Below, in pieces: positions 1 to 11,049 of a stretch of DNA of 64,000 nt. Origin of the DNA: Vombatus ursinus. Its lineage: Eukaryota > Chordata > Mammalia > Diprotodontia > Vombatidae. Position 1 is the stretch's first letter, and each line of letters starts with the position of its first letter. Location: the NCBI RefSeq assembly GCF_900497805.2, contig NW_020940358.1, positions 23,895,299 to 23,959,298 of the forward strand, written 5' to 3'. Under the pieces are notes generated by a model, which saw only the letters and a list, made by a program, of their open reading frames with translations, was not told where the DNA came from and did not search any database. The position numbers and the translations under genes were made by a program.

Positions 1-1128
1 ACAGGGTGGGAGGAGGGGATCTACATAGGACTGAGTACCATTTTGTATGTGTGTGTTTGTTTCACGGATTGCCATGGTCAAAAAATTCATTATTGAGTGG
101 CCAGTATCCTGCCAGTGAGCTTCTTCATACTTGTCCAGACTGAACATCAGGTAGTTTGTTACTTGAACCATATCTGAAGCCTTTCTAGCATAGTAGAACC
201 TGCCAGAACCTGTACTCCCTGATAAAGCCTTTGAGAACCTAGAATCATTTCTTATTCCACAATGAGGCATTAGAGTAGAATTAAATGGAGTGTTAAATAG
301 ATTAAAGATAAATAAGTATAAGCTTTTTAAAGTGATGTTGATATTAGCATCTAATTTTTCTTGCTTTCAAGAATATTTAAGAAAACTGGCATTGCATTCA
401 AAATTCAGAAGATAAGATCAGTTTGGCTGGGTTCTACAGGAAATTAGTTTTGGTTTTTATATCTATCCTCAGAACCCTAAGACTCTCCAACATACTCATT
501 AAATTCAATATAATTATTAAAGCATTTTGTAGTCCACATCAAGGCCAGAAAGCATTGGATTTGGAATCAGGCCTGGGTATGAGTCCTACCATTTACTTAG
601 CTGTATGATTTTGGACAAGTCATTTATCCTTTTGAACTCTAGGTTTCTTATCTGCAAAATGGAGATAATGCTGCTTTTACCACAAGATGTAATGAAAGGT
701 CATTGAAATGGTATATTTATGTATTACTTTATGGTTAACAAACCACTTATAGGAAGAAAAAAGAATTTCCGTTATTTGGATCAAATGCTATAGTTCTAAA
801 GCTTAACCGAAAAAAAAAATTTTTTTTAACTGAGATTATTTCAGATATTTATTGCTTGGCATATAATTTTCAAAATTGTTTCCAAATGACTAAATTGTAA
901 GTTTTACATGAGGCAGCAGTAACTGTCCAATCTGAACTTTGTGCATCTCCTAGCACAATGTTCTGTGCATAGAAGATGCTTATAAATGTTTAAATGAATG
1001 TCCTTATTAGCAATAATAACAATAGCTGATGATGGAACAGGATGAGGGAAGACTTATTTCTCAGAAACTTGGTTTATGAATGATCATGTGGAAACACTAC
1101 TAATATTTTTTTGTTTCTCCTCTTCCAG
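1..1128 (+). other. SPATA2: SPATA2 intron upstream of the first coding exon (partial)
   Basis: This stretch ends in a pyrimidine-rich tract and a CAG acceptor at 1126-1128, so it is the 3' part of the intron before the first coding exon. It holds one CORE-SINE (545-735) and otherwise AT-rich sequence without recognised features. The SPATA2 promoter and non-coding first exon are not visible and should lie further left. Short open frames here resemble no family I know. Confidence 0.6.
545..735 (+). repeat. CORE-SINE (MIR/MAR1 type)
   Basis: The sequence runs through the usual order: a tRNA-like head with 'gattTGGAATCAGGCCTGGG', then 'TTACTTAGCTGTATGA', then 'CTTATCTGCAAAATGGAGAT'. It is diverged and has no clear target duplication, so it is an old copy. 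Confidence 0.7.
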
Positions 1129-1253
1129 AAACCACAATTGTCCAAGAAAGGTAAAATGCCAGTGCCCTTTAAGATTGCCATGCCCCCAGGAGAAAAGCCA
1201 TGGAAGAGATGAGGTAGCTGCTACCTGGGAATGTTCTAGGAAAGCTGATTTCA
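1129..1253 (+). other. SPATA2: SPATA2 5' UTR part of the coding exon
   Basis: Bounded by the acceptor CAG at 1126-1128 and the ATG at 1254. The last codons before the ATG, read in frame, give V-L-G-K-L-I-S. As I recall, human SPATA2 starts six residues earlier with M-G-K-P-S-S-M-D-T-K. The position of that upstream Met reads CTA here, so the first usable start is 1254. Confidence 0.65.
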
Positions 1254-1571
1254 ATGGATACAAAATATAAAGACGACTTATTCAGGAAGTACGTGCAGTT
1301 TCATGAGGCCAAAGTGGATGCCTCCAGCGCTAAGCAGCGACCTGTCAATGATGAGTACCTCCGGGTGGCGGCCTCGGCCGTACTCAGTCTGCATAAGATC
1401 GAGCCCTTTTATAGATTCCGGCTGATCAAATTTTATGAGGTGGTTGAGAGCTCCCTTCGCTCACTGAGGTCCTCTAACTTGCGGACTCTCCACAGCGCAT
1501 TCAACATGCTGGAGACAGTGGGAATCAACCTCTTCCTTTACCCTTGGAAGAAGGAATTCAAAAGTATTAAA
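1254..1571 (+). CDS. SPATA2: SPATA2, first coding exon (residues 1-106, PUB domain N-terminal part)
   Basis: This exon encodes the N-terminal 106 residues of SPATA2, beginning [23 protein letters not shown]2 is a cytosolic adaptor. Its PUB domain binds the USP domain of CYLD, and a short motif further on binds the PUB domain of HOIP (RNF31), so CYLD is brought to LUBAC in TNF-receptor and NOD2 signalling, affecting NF-kB output and necroptosis. The protein matches the SPATA2 sequence I remember closely, including [12 protein letters not shown] and [20 protein letters not shown] at 1254 is the first in-frame Met. The exon ends ATT AAA followed by the donor GTAAGG (1572-1577), phase 0, and joins 3351 in frame. 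Reading past the donor meets a stop within five codons, which supports splicing there. Confidence 0.95.
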
Positions 1572-1684
1572 GTAAGGCATACTTAGAAGTGCTTTCCTGT
1601 AGTTTAAATAAAGTAGGCTGTAGGGAAGATTCTTCTCTGGGACTACATCCATCTCCAATAATGTTTCCCTAAAGTTATGGAGGC

Positions 1685-1870
1685 CTACTATAGTGGAATA
1701 AGGCTTAGACTAGGAATCGGAAGACCTACGTTTGAGTCCTATGCCTGCCATAACTAGCATAGTGACCACTTAGGTTACTTCCTCTTTCTGGCCTCACTTA
1801 TCTGTAAAATAAGGGTATTGGAACAGATAATCTCTTTCCAGCTGTAATGATCTGTGTTTTTACCATTAAG
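1685..1870 (+). repeat. CORE-SINE (MIR/MAR1 type)
   Basis: Head 'GGAATCGGAAGACCTACGTT', then a degraded 'TAGTGACCACTTAGG' segment and 'CACTTATCTGTAAAATAAGG'. Old, without a clear duplication. Confidence 0.7.
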
Positions 1871-1904
1871 CAAAGAGTAAATTGCTTGAGGGTTTCTTTT
1901 TTTT

Positions 1905-2075
1905 CTTCTTGGGCCCAGTGGTGTAGTGAATGGAACCCTGGGTTTGGAATCAAGGGAACTAAGTTTGAATCTCAACTCTGTTAATTATTATCTGTGTGAC
2001 TTTAGGCAAGCGCCTTCCCTCTCGGGCTTAGTTTTCCCTCAGTTTTTCAATGAGGGACTTGAACTAGTTGCCAGC
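1905..2075 (+). repeat. CORE-SINE (MIR/MAR1 type)
   Basis: A second copy in tandem with the previous one. It shows 'TTTGGAATCAAGGGAACTAA', then 'ATTATCTGTGTGACTTTAGG', then 'AGTTTTCCCTCAGTTTTTC'. Confidence 0.7.
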
Positions 2076-2284
2076 CAGCCCCTCTTCTCTCCACCCACCC
2101 CCCCAAAACCTCTGATGAACATAGACTACAAAGAATAAATGACCGTCAAGTGTTGTTCTATCTTCCACTGGCCTTAATGCCTGAGAAAGATGTAGAACCA
2201 GCAATCATGGCATCCACTGACTGGTACCACCTATATACTTGGTGCCTCAGAACCTTTGTGCAATTAAACTAAAACTTTTGAATG

Positions 2285-2440
2285 GATGATATGAGTAACT
2301 GGCATTGCTCTAGTGTTTTAAGAATTATAACAACCCTGTGAGGCAAATGATGATGCAAATACTCTTATCCTCATTTTACAGATGAGGAAACTGAGGCTTA
2401 TAGTTGTGAAATGACTTTTGAACTCAGGCCTCTTTACTTC
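2285..2440 (-). repeat. CORE-SINE (MIR type), reverse orientation
   Basis: Contains 'CATTTTACAGATGAGGAAAC' and 'TTTTGAACTCAGGCCT', the reverse complement of the MIR core and head. The upstream 'CAACCCTGTGAGGCAAATGA' fits the tail region. Confidence 0.75.
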
Positions 2441-2689
2441 AAATAAAATCTTCCTTTTCGCTACATTATTGTATCTTTCATGATGTACTCTACCAGATGG
2501 TTGGGGTTCTGGCAGGAGAATTTAACTGGCTTGTCAGCAAAAGTTTGTGCCAATGGCTTCTATGATTTAGAGTGTGTGCTAATGGGCTTTTGAAGGGGGG
2601 CGTGGGATGGGACTTTTTTGGAGGTGGGTGAGGGTAATTCCATATTTCCCAAATCACTCATTCACATTACCTAAAAGTCCTGAAGTACA

Positions 2690-2850
2690 ATAAAGTTTGG
2701 TAGTCTAGTCCCTACCCCGCTTCTTTTTACAGAGGAAGTAACAACCTCCAAAGAGGTCAAATGACTTACCTATGCTTACACAATAAATACAGCCAGAACT
2801 AGGAACTGAATCATTTTATTTCTAATCCAATATTCTACTTATTGTGGTTT
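2690..2850 (-). repeat. CORE-SINE (MIR type), reverse orientation, old
   Basis: 'GTAGTCTAGTCCCTACC' followed by 'TTTTTACAGAGGAAGTAACA' and 'AAATGACTTACCTATG' follows the reverse MIR order with considerable divergence. Confidence 0.55.
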
Positions 2851-3350
2851 GAACCAGATTTCTGTATTGTAGATAGACCCCAGATTGATTCTTCAGAAAT
2901 CTTTCTGAATGTAGCACTGAGTTAGATGGTAATTCGGACTCAAGGGTCTGTATTAAGTCTTTCTGTGAGAATATTCAAATAATTTACCAGGTGAAATGGG
3001 TCAATGGTATTGTTTCATATTAATGGAAACCAAGAAAGAATTGTTTATCATTGGATTTTCTCCTCTGAATCTACTCTTCTTTGTTATTCACCACTGTTTT
3101 CTCTGTTGGTAGAAAGCCCCAGCCCCACAAAATCATCAGTTCTCCTCCTGAATTTTCAGAGAGTAGATGTGGAATTTCCCTCATACTAGTGTCTTGGATA
3201 TTAGTAAACATTAATTTCGGTCTCCTAGAGCATGAGTCTAGTGAAGTAATCCCTTTTCCCCACATGGTCTATATTATAGTTAAATGGGAATTGTTTTCCA
3301 TTTTGTGTATACTAAAGGGAAAATACTGGATTTTTTTCCCTCTCTTCTAG

Positions 3351-4598
3351 ACCTACACAGGACCTTTTGTTTATTATGTGAAATCAACATTACTGGAAGA
3401 AGACATCAGAGTCATCCTGAATTACATGGGCTATGTCCAGGATCTTGGAAGTGCATACAGGCTCAAAGAACTGGTAGAAACTTTGCAGGTGAAAATGGTC
3501 TCTTTTGAGCTTTTTTTGGCCAAAGTAGAATGTGAGCAATTGCTTGAGATACACTCCCAGGTGAAGGACAAGGGTTACTCAGAGCTGGATGTGGTGAATG
3601 AGCGTAAACACAGCAGTGAAGATGTGAGGGGCTGCTCAGATGCCATGAAGAGGCGGGTGGAGTGTAAGGAGAACCTCACTGCTTCTATGGCACGGATGGC
3701 CCTTCAGAAATCAGCCAGTGAGAGAGCAGCAAAAGATTACTTCAAGCCCAAAGTGAATAAGCCTTCCAAGTCCATGGACACTTATGATAATTACTGGGAG
3801 AGTAAGAAGCCACCGCTGATGACTTCGCTTAGCCTCAGGAAGGAGCCTGCAGTAGTAGATGTGGAAGATGACATCAAAGATGAAATTATTCGACCGTCTC
3901 CCTCTCTCCTGACCATGTCCAGCTCCCCACGTGGCTGCTCTGAGGACTTTGTGCCCCTTTCTTCAAATCCCAATGGCATGTTACGAACCATCCCTCCTTA
4001 TAACACCTATTTTTCCCCCCAAGATGACCTAGACCTTTACACAGATTCAGATTCCAGGGGTACATATAGGAGACCAGATTCTCTCAAGCCAGATGTGTGG
4101 GTACTCCGAAATGACTCCAATCCCCTTTATCATAAGCGTACACATCCCGCCAAAGAGACCACCTCTTCCAAGTGCCAAAGCTGTGGCCTCACATGTGGCT
4201 CCTCACTCTGCCAGCGGTGTGAAACTGTACTCACATGTCGGCAGGACTATCCTGTCACCAAACAGAACAACTTCCCCATAAAATCAGGCCCCCATGAAGG
4301 TTTATCCCATGGGGCTACTCTGAGGGAGAAGTCTCTGTACATGGCACAGACTCAGGGCCCCGAAAGGGCATCTCACCTCCACTCAAAATCCAAGGCTACA
4401 GCTGCATCTCGTTGTGGCTTTTGCAACCGGTCAGGGGCCTCTAACACATGTGCAATCTGTTCAAAAGTCTCATGCGATACCTGCCTCACTGCTTACCACT
4501 ACGATCCATGCTGCAAAAAAAGTGAGCAACACAAATTCATGCCTAACAGTCAGCTCAACTATAAGTCACCCCAGTTCTCCCATTTTGTGTATAGATAG
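3351..4598 (+). CDS. SPATA2: SPATA2, last coding exon (residues 107-521)
   Basis: This exon completes SPATA2 after the acceptor at 3349-3350 and starts [12 protein letters not shown]. With the first exon it gives 521 residues; the human protein is about 520. The rest of the PUB domain comes first and contains [20 protein letters not shown]. The HOIP-binding motif follows as DDLDLYTD, with its tyrosine at about residue 336 (codon 4038-4040); a tyrosine at this position contacts the HOIP PUB domain in the human protein. The C-terminal third has paired-cysteine clusters, [16 protein letters not shown] from about residue 381 and [18 protein letters not shown] from about 461, which look zinc-binding. 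The protein ends HFVYR and TAG (4596-4598). The frame is open throughout and domain residues are kept, so this is a functional gene rather than a retrocopy. Confidence 0.97.
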   Translation, partial: TYTGPFVYYVKSTLLEEDIRVILNYMGYVQDLGSAYRLKELVETLQVKMVSFELFLAKVECEQLLEIHSQVKDKGYSELDVVNERKHSSEDVRGCSDAMKRRVECKENLTASMARMALQKSASERAAKDYFKPKVNKPSKSMDTYDNYWESKKPPLMTSLSLRKEPAVVDVEDDIKDEIIRPSPSLLTMSSSPRGCSEDFVPLSSNPNGMLRTIPPYNTYFSPQDDLDLYTDSDSRGTYRRPDSLKPDVWVLRNDSNPLYHKRTHPAKETTSSKCQSCGLTCGSSLCQRCETVLTCRQDYPVTKQNNFPIKSGPHEGLSHGATLREKSLYMAQTQGPERASHLHSKSKATAASRCGFCNRSGASNTCAICSKVSCDTCLTAYHYDPCCKKSEQHKFMPNSQLNYKSPQFSHFVYR

Positions 4599-4886
4599 AC
4601 TCGAACTCTTATATTCTGCACAAAGGGCTAAAACTATACTTTGTGACTTCCTCGGTGAAGTCGTACGCTGACCTCGGAAGTGGAGCTATGCTGACCTATG
4701 GGGAATGACATTTCACCCCTCTGTTGTCGGTGTTTTTGTGTCCTCATCCTTGCTATACACACCTTGGGATCCACACTGCTGTCAGAGCTTTCCAGCAGTG
4801 GATGCTTTGTGATTTGATAAGGGGGAGAGGACCAACAAGGCTTCCTCTCCAGTTCGGCACTTGGACTTGCTAGTTCTCTTATATGC

Positions 4887-4917
4887 ACCCCATCCCCACC
4901 CCCACCCCCACTCCCGC
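4887..4917 (+). repeat. C-rich tract in the SPATA2 3' UTR
   Basis: Runs of C of four or more separated by single A, T or AT bases. The mRNA strand would be C-rich (a possible PCBP/hnRNP K type site), and the opposite DNA strand has several G runs compatible with a G-quadruplex. This is visible sequence; the functional reading is inference. Confidence 0.6.
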
Positions 4918-5454
4918 TCAGTTTTGTTTTTTAAAGGCGTTTGATACGTGAGGTTTTCAAACAACTCCCCAGCTACCCCACTGATGAGCTGCAGTGGGCT
5001 GGGGAGGGACAGTCACAAAGATTCATGGATCCCATTCCAGGGACTAGTGAAAGGTTTTTGAAAGCAGAGCATTCTTTCACAGCAGCATCTCCTAGGAGTT
5101 CTACTGCTGCCCACAGAGGTTTATCTCAAAGTGCTTCCTGAAATATCTAACCACCTCCCCTCACACACAAAGATAATGTTTTAAATAATCACCAAGATCC
5201 CCGAGTGGGCTTTCTGGTGCCCCCTCATATTTGGCTCTCTGGTTTCAAAGTCTGAACAGAAGACAGTCATGCTTGATTTTTGTAGTACTGCCAATAGCTT
5301 CCTCTAGTGTACTGTACAGTATTAGTGGACTTGTTGACATGACATTTGCGTTGCAGCCATCCAAAAGAGGCCTGATTTTAATTCCTTTCTGTTGCACACG
5401 TATTGACTCTCTTCTTTGTACTGTAAATAGGTGACTTGAAAAGTTTTATTTTTT

Positions 5455-5460
5455 AATAAA
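5455..5460 (+). terminator. SPATA2: SPATA2 polyadenylation signal AATAAA
   Basis: A canonical AATAAA sits in 'TTTTTTAATAAATATATTCC', followed within 30 bases by GT-rich sequence ('TTGTTGTGTGCTT'). It is the first strong signal after the stop codon. A further AATAAA at 6743-6748 could serve a longer form. Confidence 0.75.
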
Positions 5461-5480
5461 TATATTCCTTGTTGTGTGCT

Positions 5481-7084
5481 TAAAAGTAGTAACAATCATT
5501 ATCTGGCTATTTATAACTTCTCCCTGTTTTTTTTTGTTTGTTTTCATCTTGGGGGGGTGGAAATAGGGGCTCTTGTGTTGGTTTGGTTTACATTTAGCTC
5601 TTAGCTTCCTAATGTTCCCTGGATGAAGCTGTTAGTAGTGGGAAGGAATATTGAAGATGGGTTCCTTTTTTTTGAGTCAGTAGAGGTAACTAAGCTGTTG
5701 TCTTCCCTTTTAAAAATGTATATACTGTGTACATATAGATACCTACCTCCCATTTGCACATCCTGGGGGTTAGTGCAGACTTAGCAGTGAGGCTTTGCCC
5801 CTGTAGACTGTAGTACTACCCTCATAAATTTAGAGGCCACACTAAGGGCCTTCTCCTCAGGACTTCACTGTGTCCCTCTGGTCTCTAGCACAAAAGTTGG
5901 ACCTGACCATCCTAATTGTCTAGGTCTTGTTTCTGAAGGAAATGTAACTTAGTCATTCCTTTTAATTCACTCTCTCTCTGCCTCCCATCCCCCCACATAT
6001 CTTTAGTCTCAATTTTCAAAATGTGAGACAGTTTGAGATAACTTTTCACTTAAAATGGCCAGAAACTGATTGCTTACTAGGTATTTTTATGTATGCTTGG
6101 CCAGTCCTAAAACTCCCTCCAATTGAAGGACACCTTTAACTCCTGACTCATGCAATGAATGACCAACCAACTTACTTTTAAATTTTGCTTTGAGGTGAGA
6201 AGGGAATGGGGGAAAAGAAATTCCAAATAGCTTATTTATGGACATGCAAAATTACTTTAGCCATAAGTCTGTCAAATGTACAAATCTTTTGGGACCTTAC
6301 CAAATGTATTTCTAAGAGCAAAGCAAAAAAAGAGACATTTGGATTAAAAAGAAAAAGTGGGGGAGGGGGAACAAATCTGAATTTGGCTGGACGTGGTGGT
6401 CATTGTTAACTTATTGACCTCCAAGCTCGGCTGAATGATTTTTTTCCCAATCATTTGACTTTTTAAAATCACTATCTCTCTCTCTCTCTCTCTCTTTCTC
6501 TATATATACATATGTACACACATATATCTGATAGATGATGTGTAGATAACACTGTATATAAAGTTGAATTTTAAAGAATTTCACTACTGAGATTAGCTAC
6601 TTCATTCTGGAGAGTCATGCCTATCCTATTTCTGAGGTCTCTAGTTCTCTCAACCCACGTCCAGACTGCCTACTGCAAATTTCCTAACAAACTGTGAAGC
6701 CACGTGACTTAGATGGTGAACTTTAGCCCGGATGACTGCATTAATAAAGTCTGGTATATAATACATATTGTCATGGAAATACTGTTGTTCAAAACTACTG
6801 AATTGCAAGTACTCTGACCTTCCACTCTACCAGTTTGTGTATCTTATTGTACCAGGTTGCTGTGATTGAGACAGTAAAAGCATATCTGACTTTTAAATGG
6901 AGGTGTTTTGCATTTGATTTCTACCAAGATAGGTGAAGTGATAAGAGATGATTTTAAAAATAAAATGTCTTCCACTGTTGTTAATGGAGGTTTCCACCTC
7001 CCTCCTTTTTGGCTGTTTTTTTCTTTTTTTGAGGGGGTTGGGAGAGATTACTCAAACTTGTATGTAGTTATAAAATCCCAGGGC
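5481..7084. other. Repeat-poor spacer after SPATA2 (possible extended 3' UTR)
   Basis: I recognise no SINE or LINE in this 1.6 kb. It has a TC microsatellite at 6474-6500 running into a TA-rich tract, and an AATAAA at 6743-6748. The lack of repeats next to the gene end would fit a longer SPATA2 3' UTR, but nothing in the sequence proves transcription. Confidence 0.4.
6474..6500. repeat. (TC)n microsatellite
   Basis: About twelve TC units with one T interruption, followed by TATA-rich sequence. Confidence 0.95.
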
Positions 7085-7404
7085 ACTATAAATCAATTTA
7101 ACAAGCATTTACTTATAGACCAGGTAGGGGCTGGAGATAGAAAGACAAAAGCTAAACCATTCACATAAACAGATAAATATGAAATATATACAAAATAAAT
7201 TAATTGGGGGAGTGGCAAAAGAACACTAATAGAATGGGGGGGAAGCAGGAAATGCCTTTTATAGAAAGGTAAGGCTTCCAAAAGGCAGATGAAGAGGTAG
7301 GACGTTCCAGAATTGAGGGACAATCTGTGCAAAAGCACGGAGACACCAGATGGAATGTTGTTTATGGGGATCAGCAAGTAACCTAGCTTGGCAGGATCAT
7401 AGAA

Positions 7405-7565
7405 TGCAAAGGCAGCGTGGTAGCAGATGAAATGCTGGACCTGCAGTCAGGAAGACATGGGTTCAAATCTCACTGATCCTATGCCTCAACTGACTTGTAA
7501 AAGGAGGGGATTGAACTCTGACTGACAAGGTCTCTTCCAGCTTTAATTCTACCTACAATGAGTGG
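7405..7565 (+). repeat. CORE-SINE inside the L2 copy
   Basis: 'GACCTGCAGTCAGGAAGACA' and 'GGGTTCAAATCTCACTGATC' are head motifs. The middle is shortened and the end 'GGTCTCTTCCAGCTTTAATT' matches the MIR-type tail. Confidence 0.7.
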
Positions 7566-8335
7566 AGAAGGAATGTGAAATCTGTTTGGAAAGCTAAATT
7601 AGAACCATGTTGGTTTTACATGCCAAACAAGAAGGTAATAGGGAATTACTGAAACTTCTTGAGCAAGGAAGTGACACAGTCAGACCTGTGTTTTAGCAAT
7701 ATCAATTTGGTAACCGGAGGAGACAGAATGGAAGAGTGACAGACTGGAACCAAGGAGACCCATAAGGGCCTAAACTACAATGGTGGCCGTGTGAATGGAG
7801 AGGTGATGGATGAGAGAGAGGTGGGGCAAGTTGAACTGACAAGACTTGACAAATGGTGGGATTTGGAGTGAAGGAGAGTGTAAAGTAAAGAATTGACTTG
7901 AGTGATTATCTGGATAGAAACAGGGATGCTAAGTCAGGCCTTAGGATGATCAGCAAGCTGGGGCTCTAGTAGTTCTGTGGGAGAAGGAAGAATATTAAGT
8001 TCAGTTTTGGATGTTTAAGACACATGGAATATGCAAGTGGAGATGTGACTGCCAGTTGGGAGATTGGGAACCATGTGCACTGGATATGTAGATTTGGGAG
8101 TCATTTGCATAAATACGATGGTTGAACCTGTAGGAGTTGATGAAGCTGATAGAGAAAGAATAGAAGAGGGCTCAGAATAAGCCCAGGGGTACCCCCTCAC
8201 AGTGGGGTAGGACATGGACAATAATCTTACAAAGGAGACTGAGGAGTGCAAGTAGGAGAAGAACTAGAGAATGTTGTGAAAACCCACAGAGGAAAATTTG
8301 TGGGATGAGAAGGCAGTTGACAGGTCAACACTGCA

Positions 8336-8578
8336 GGTTGTTTATTATTGTTCAGTCGTTTCAGTCATGTCTGACTGTTTCCCTGGCAAAGATTCAGGAG
8401 TGGTTTGCCATTTCCTTCTCCAGATCATTTTATAGATGGGGAACTTAAGCAGACAGGGCTAAGTGACTTGCCCAGGGTCACACAGCTAGTAAATGTCTGA
8501 GGCCAGATGTGAACTCAGGAAAATGAGTCTTCCCAACTTCAGGCTCAGCACTCTAGCCATTGTGCCACCCAGCCATCC
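8336..8578 (-). repeat. tRNA-derived SINE with RTE-like tail, reverse orientation
   Basis: On the + strand it begins with an RTE/BovB-like 3' segment ('GTTCAGTCGTTTCAGTCATG', 'GGAGTGGTTTGCCATTTCC') and ends with the reverse tRNA-like head ('GTGAACTCAGGAAAATGAGT', 'CATTGTGCCACCCAGC'). A 10-bp duplication with one mismatch, CAACACTGCA (8326-8335) and CAACATTGCA (8579-8588), defines the insertion into the L2 copy. Confidence 0.85.
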
Positions 8579-8689
8579 CAACATTGCAAAACATTGAGAA
8601 AAATGTGGCCTGAGAAAAGAACATTCAGCAGGAAGGGCCTGGATAACTAGGACCTGAGAGAGAAAGTGGTTTGCCCCAGGTTGGTGGCA

Positions 8690-8778
8690 GCACTGGGTTA
8701 ATAATTCCTGCCTGCATCAAGGTGGAGTTATTAGGATCAAATGATACCATGGGTGTGTAAAAAGGCTTTGGAAAAAAA
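8690..8778 (+). repeat. CORE-SINE fragment, split by an L1
   Basis: 'GAGTTATTAGGATCAAATGA' and 'AAAAAGGCTTTGG' match the 3' part of the MAR1/MIR element. The sequence appears to resume at 11011 as 'GATTATTACTAGTAAG', so the L1 at 8790-10999 sits inside its tail. Confidence 0.6.
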
Positions 8779-8789
8779 AATAAATGTGA

Positions 8790-10999
8790 CAAGGATGTCC
8801 ATTATCACCACTGTTACTCAATATCATACTGGAAACATTAGCTTTAGCAATAAGAGAAGAAAAAGAAATTGAAGATATTAGAATAGGCAAAGAAGAAACA
8901 AAGCTATCACTCTTTATACTTAGAGAATCCTAGAGAATCAAGTAAAAAACTACTTGAAATAATAAACAACTTTAGCAAAGTCGCAGGATAGAAAATAAAC
9001 CCACATAAATCACTGGCATTTCTATATATTACCAACAAAGCCCAACAACAAGAGATAGAAAGAGAAATTCCATTTAAACTTACTGTAGACATTATAAAAT
9101 ATTTAGGAGTCTACCTCCCAAAACAAACCCAGGAACTCTATGAACACAATTACAAAACACTTTTCTCACAAATAAAGTCAGATCTAAATAACTGGAAAAA
9201 CATCAGTTGCTCATGGGTAGGCTGAGCTAATATAATAAAATGACAATTCTACCTAAGCTAATTTACTTATTCAGTGCCATACCGATCAAACTACCAAAAA
9301 ATTATTTTATGGAGTTAGAAAAAATAAGAAGATTCATTTGGAAGAACAAAAGGTCCAGAATATCAAGGGAACTAATGAAAAGCAGTGCAGGGGAAGGTGG
9401 CCTAGCCATTCCAGATCTTGAATTGTATTATAAAGCAGCAATCATCAAAACTGCTTGGTACTGGCTAAGAAACAGAGTGGTGGGTCAGTGGAATAGGTTA
9501 AATATGCAAGACACAGTAGTCAATGACTATAGTAATCTATTATTTGATAAACACAAATACCCCAGTTTTTGGGATAAGAACCCACTCTTTGAAAAAAACT
9601 GCTGGGAAAACTGGAAAAGAGTATGGTAGAAACTAGGCATAGACCAAAATCTCACACCATATACCAAAATAAAGTCAACATGGGTTCATGATTTAGATAT
9701 AAAGGCTGATGCTATAAGCAAACTGGGAGAGCAAGGAATTTACCTATCAGATCTATGGAGAACAGAAGAATTCATGACCAAACAGGAGATAGAGAATATT
9801 ACAAAAAGCAAAACACATAATTTTGATTACATTAAATTGAAAAGTTTTTGCACAAACAAAGCCAATGCAACTAAGATTAGAAGGAAGATAGAAAATTGGG
9901 AAAGAATTTTTACAACCAGTCTCTCTGATAAGGGCCTCATTTCTAAAATATATAGAGAATTAAGTCAAATTTATAAGAATACAAGCCATTCCCCAATTGA
10001 TAAATGGTCAAAGGACATGAACAGACAGTTCTCAGATGAAGAAATTAAAGGCATCTGTAGTCATATGAAAAAATGCTCCAAATCACTATTGATTAGAGAA
10101 ATGAAAATTAAAACAACTCTGAGGTATCACATCACACCTATCAGATTGGCTAACATGACAAAACAGGAAAATGATAAATGTTGGAGAAGATGTGGGAAAA
10201 TTAAAACACTAATGCATTGGTGGTGGAGTTGAGAAATGATCCAACCATTTTGGAGAGCAATTTGGAACTATGCCCAAAGGGCTATAAAAAATGTGCATAC
10301 CCTTTGACCCAGCAATAGCACTTCTAGGGCTATATCCCAAAGAGATCATACAAATGGGAAAAGGACCCACATGTACAAAAATATTCATAGCAGCTCTTTT
10401 TGTGGTGGCAAAGAATTGGAAATTGAGGCCCATCAATTGGGGAATGGCTGAGCAAGTTGTGGCATATGAATGTGATGGAATACTATCGTGCTATAAAAAA
10501 TGATAAACAGGCTGACTTCAGAAAAACCTGGAAAGACTTTATGGTCTGATGCTGAGTGAAGTGAGCAGAACCAAGAGAATGTTGTACACAATAATAGCCA
10601 CGTTGTATGATGACTAATATTGGTAAACTTAACCCTTCCTGGCAATACAAGGATCTAAGACATTTCCATTGGCCTTGTGATGGAAAATGCTTTCCACATC
10701 CAAAGAAAGAACTATGGAAGTTGAACTGCTATTTTTTTTCTCTTCTGTTGAGTTTTGTTTCCTCTCTCTGATGGTTCCTCCTATTGGTTTTAATTTTTAC
10801 TTACAACATCACTAATGTGAAAATATGCTTAATATGAATGTAAATGTATAGCCTATATCAGATTATGCATCGTCTTGGGGAGGGTGGTGGGGAGGAAGGG
10901 GGAGAAAAATTTTAAACTCAAAAGCATATGGAAGTGATTATTGATAAATCAAAATAAATAAATATAAAAAATAAAATAAAAAAACAAAAACAAAAAAAG
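8790..10999 (+). mobile_element. L1 LINE, 5'-truncated, with ORF2 C-terminal half and 3' UTR
   Basis: The 11-bp duplication AATAAATGTGA (8779-8789 and 11000-11010) fixes the ends. The ORF2 remnant includes LPKLIYLFSAIPIKLPKNY at 9246 onward, ELMKSSAGEGGLAIPDL, and the C-terminal part around 9774-10232 (MKKCSKSLLIREMKIKTTL). The frame is interrupted by several stops, the first clear one after W-K-R-V-W at 9627. The 3' UTR ends in A-rich sequence from about 10950. The copy is 5'-truncated, inactive and moderately diverged. Confidence 0.9.
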
Positions 11000-11049
11000 A
11001 ATAAATGTGAGATTATTACTAGTAAGACTTATAAAATCATACAAAATCG

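Larger units (their letters stand above)
1572..3350 (+). other. SPATA2: SPATA2 intron between the two coding exons
   Basis: Donor GTAAGG at 1572 and acceptor TTCTAG ending at 3350. The intron carries four old SINEs (1685-1870, 1905-2075, 2285-2440, 2690-2850). I see nothing else that is supportable; 2860-3340 looks unique and has no coding frame resembling a known protein. Confidence 0.85.
4599..5480 (+). other. SPATA2: SPATA2 3' UTR (proximal form)
   Basis: It runs from the stop codon to just past the AATAAA at 5455-5460. No interspersed repeat is recognisable here, unlike nearly all other non-coding sequence in the window, which fits conserved transcribed sequence. It includes a C-rich tract at 4887-4917. 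Confidence 0.75.
7085..8690 (-). repeat. L2 LINE, reverse orientation, 3' half
   Basis: Read on the - strand, this follows the 3' part of L2: the RT-proximal segment that on the + strand appears as 'GTTCAGTTTTGGATGT' and 'TTTGGGAGTCATTTGCAT', then the 3' UTR ('GACACAGTCAGACCTGTG', 'TTAACAAGCATTTACTTAT'). It is diverged, with no intact frame. A CORE-SINE (7405-7565) and an RTE-tailed SINE (8336-8578) are inserted in it. Confidence 0.75.

Noticed and set aside
9240-10232. Possible host gene in the strongest long frames outside SPATA2
   Set aside because: The protein is plainly L1 ORF2 C-terminal sequence, with stops, within an element bounded by a target duplication.
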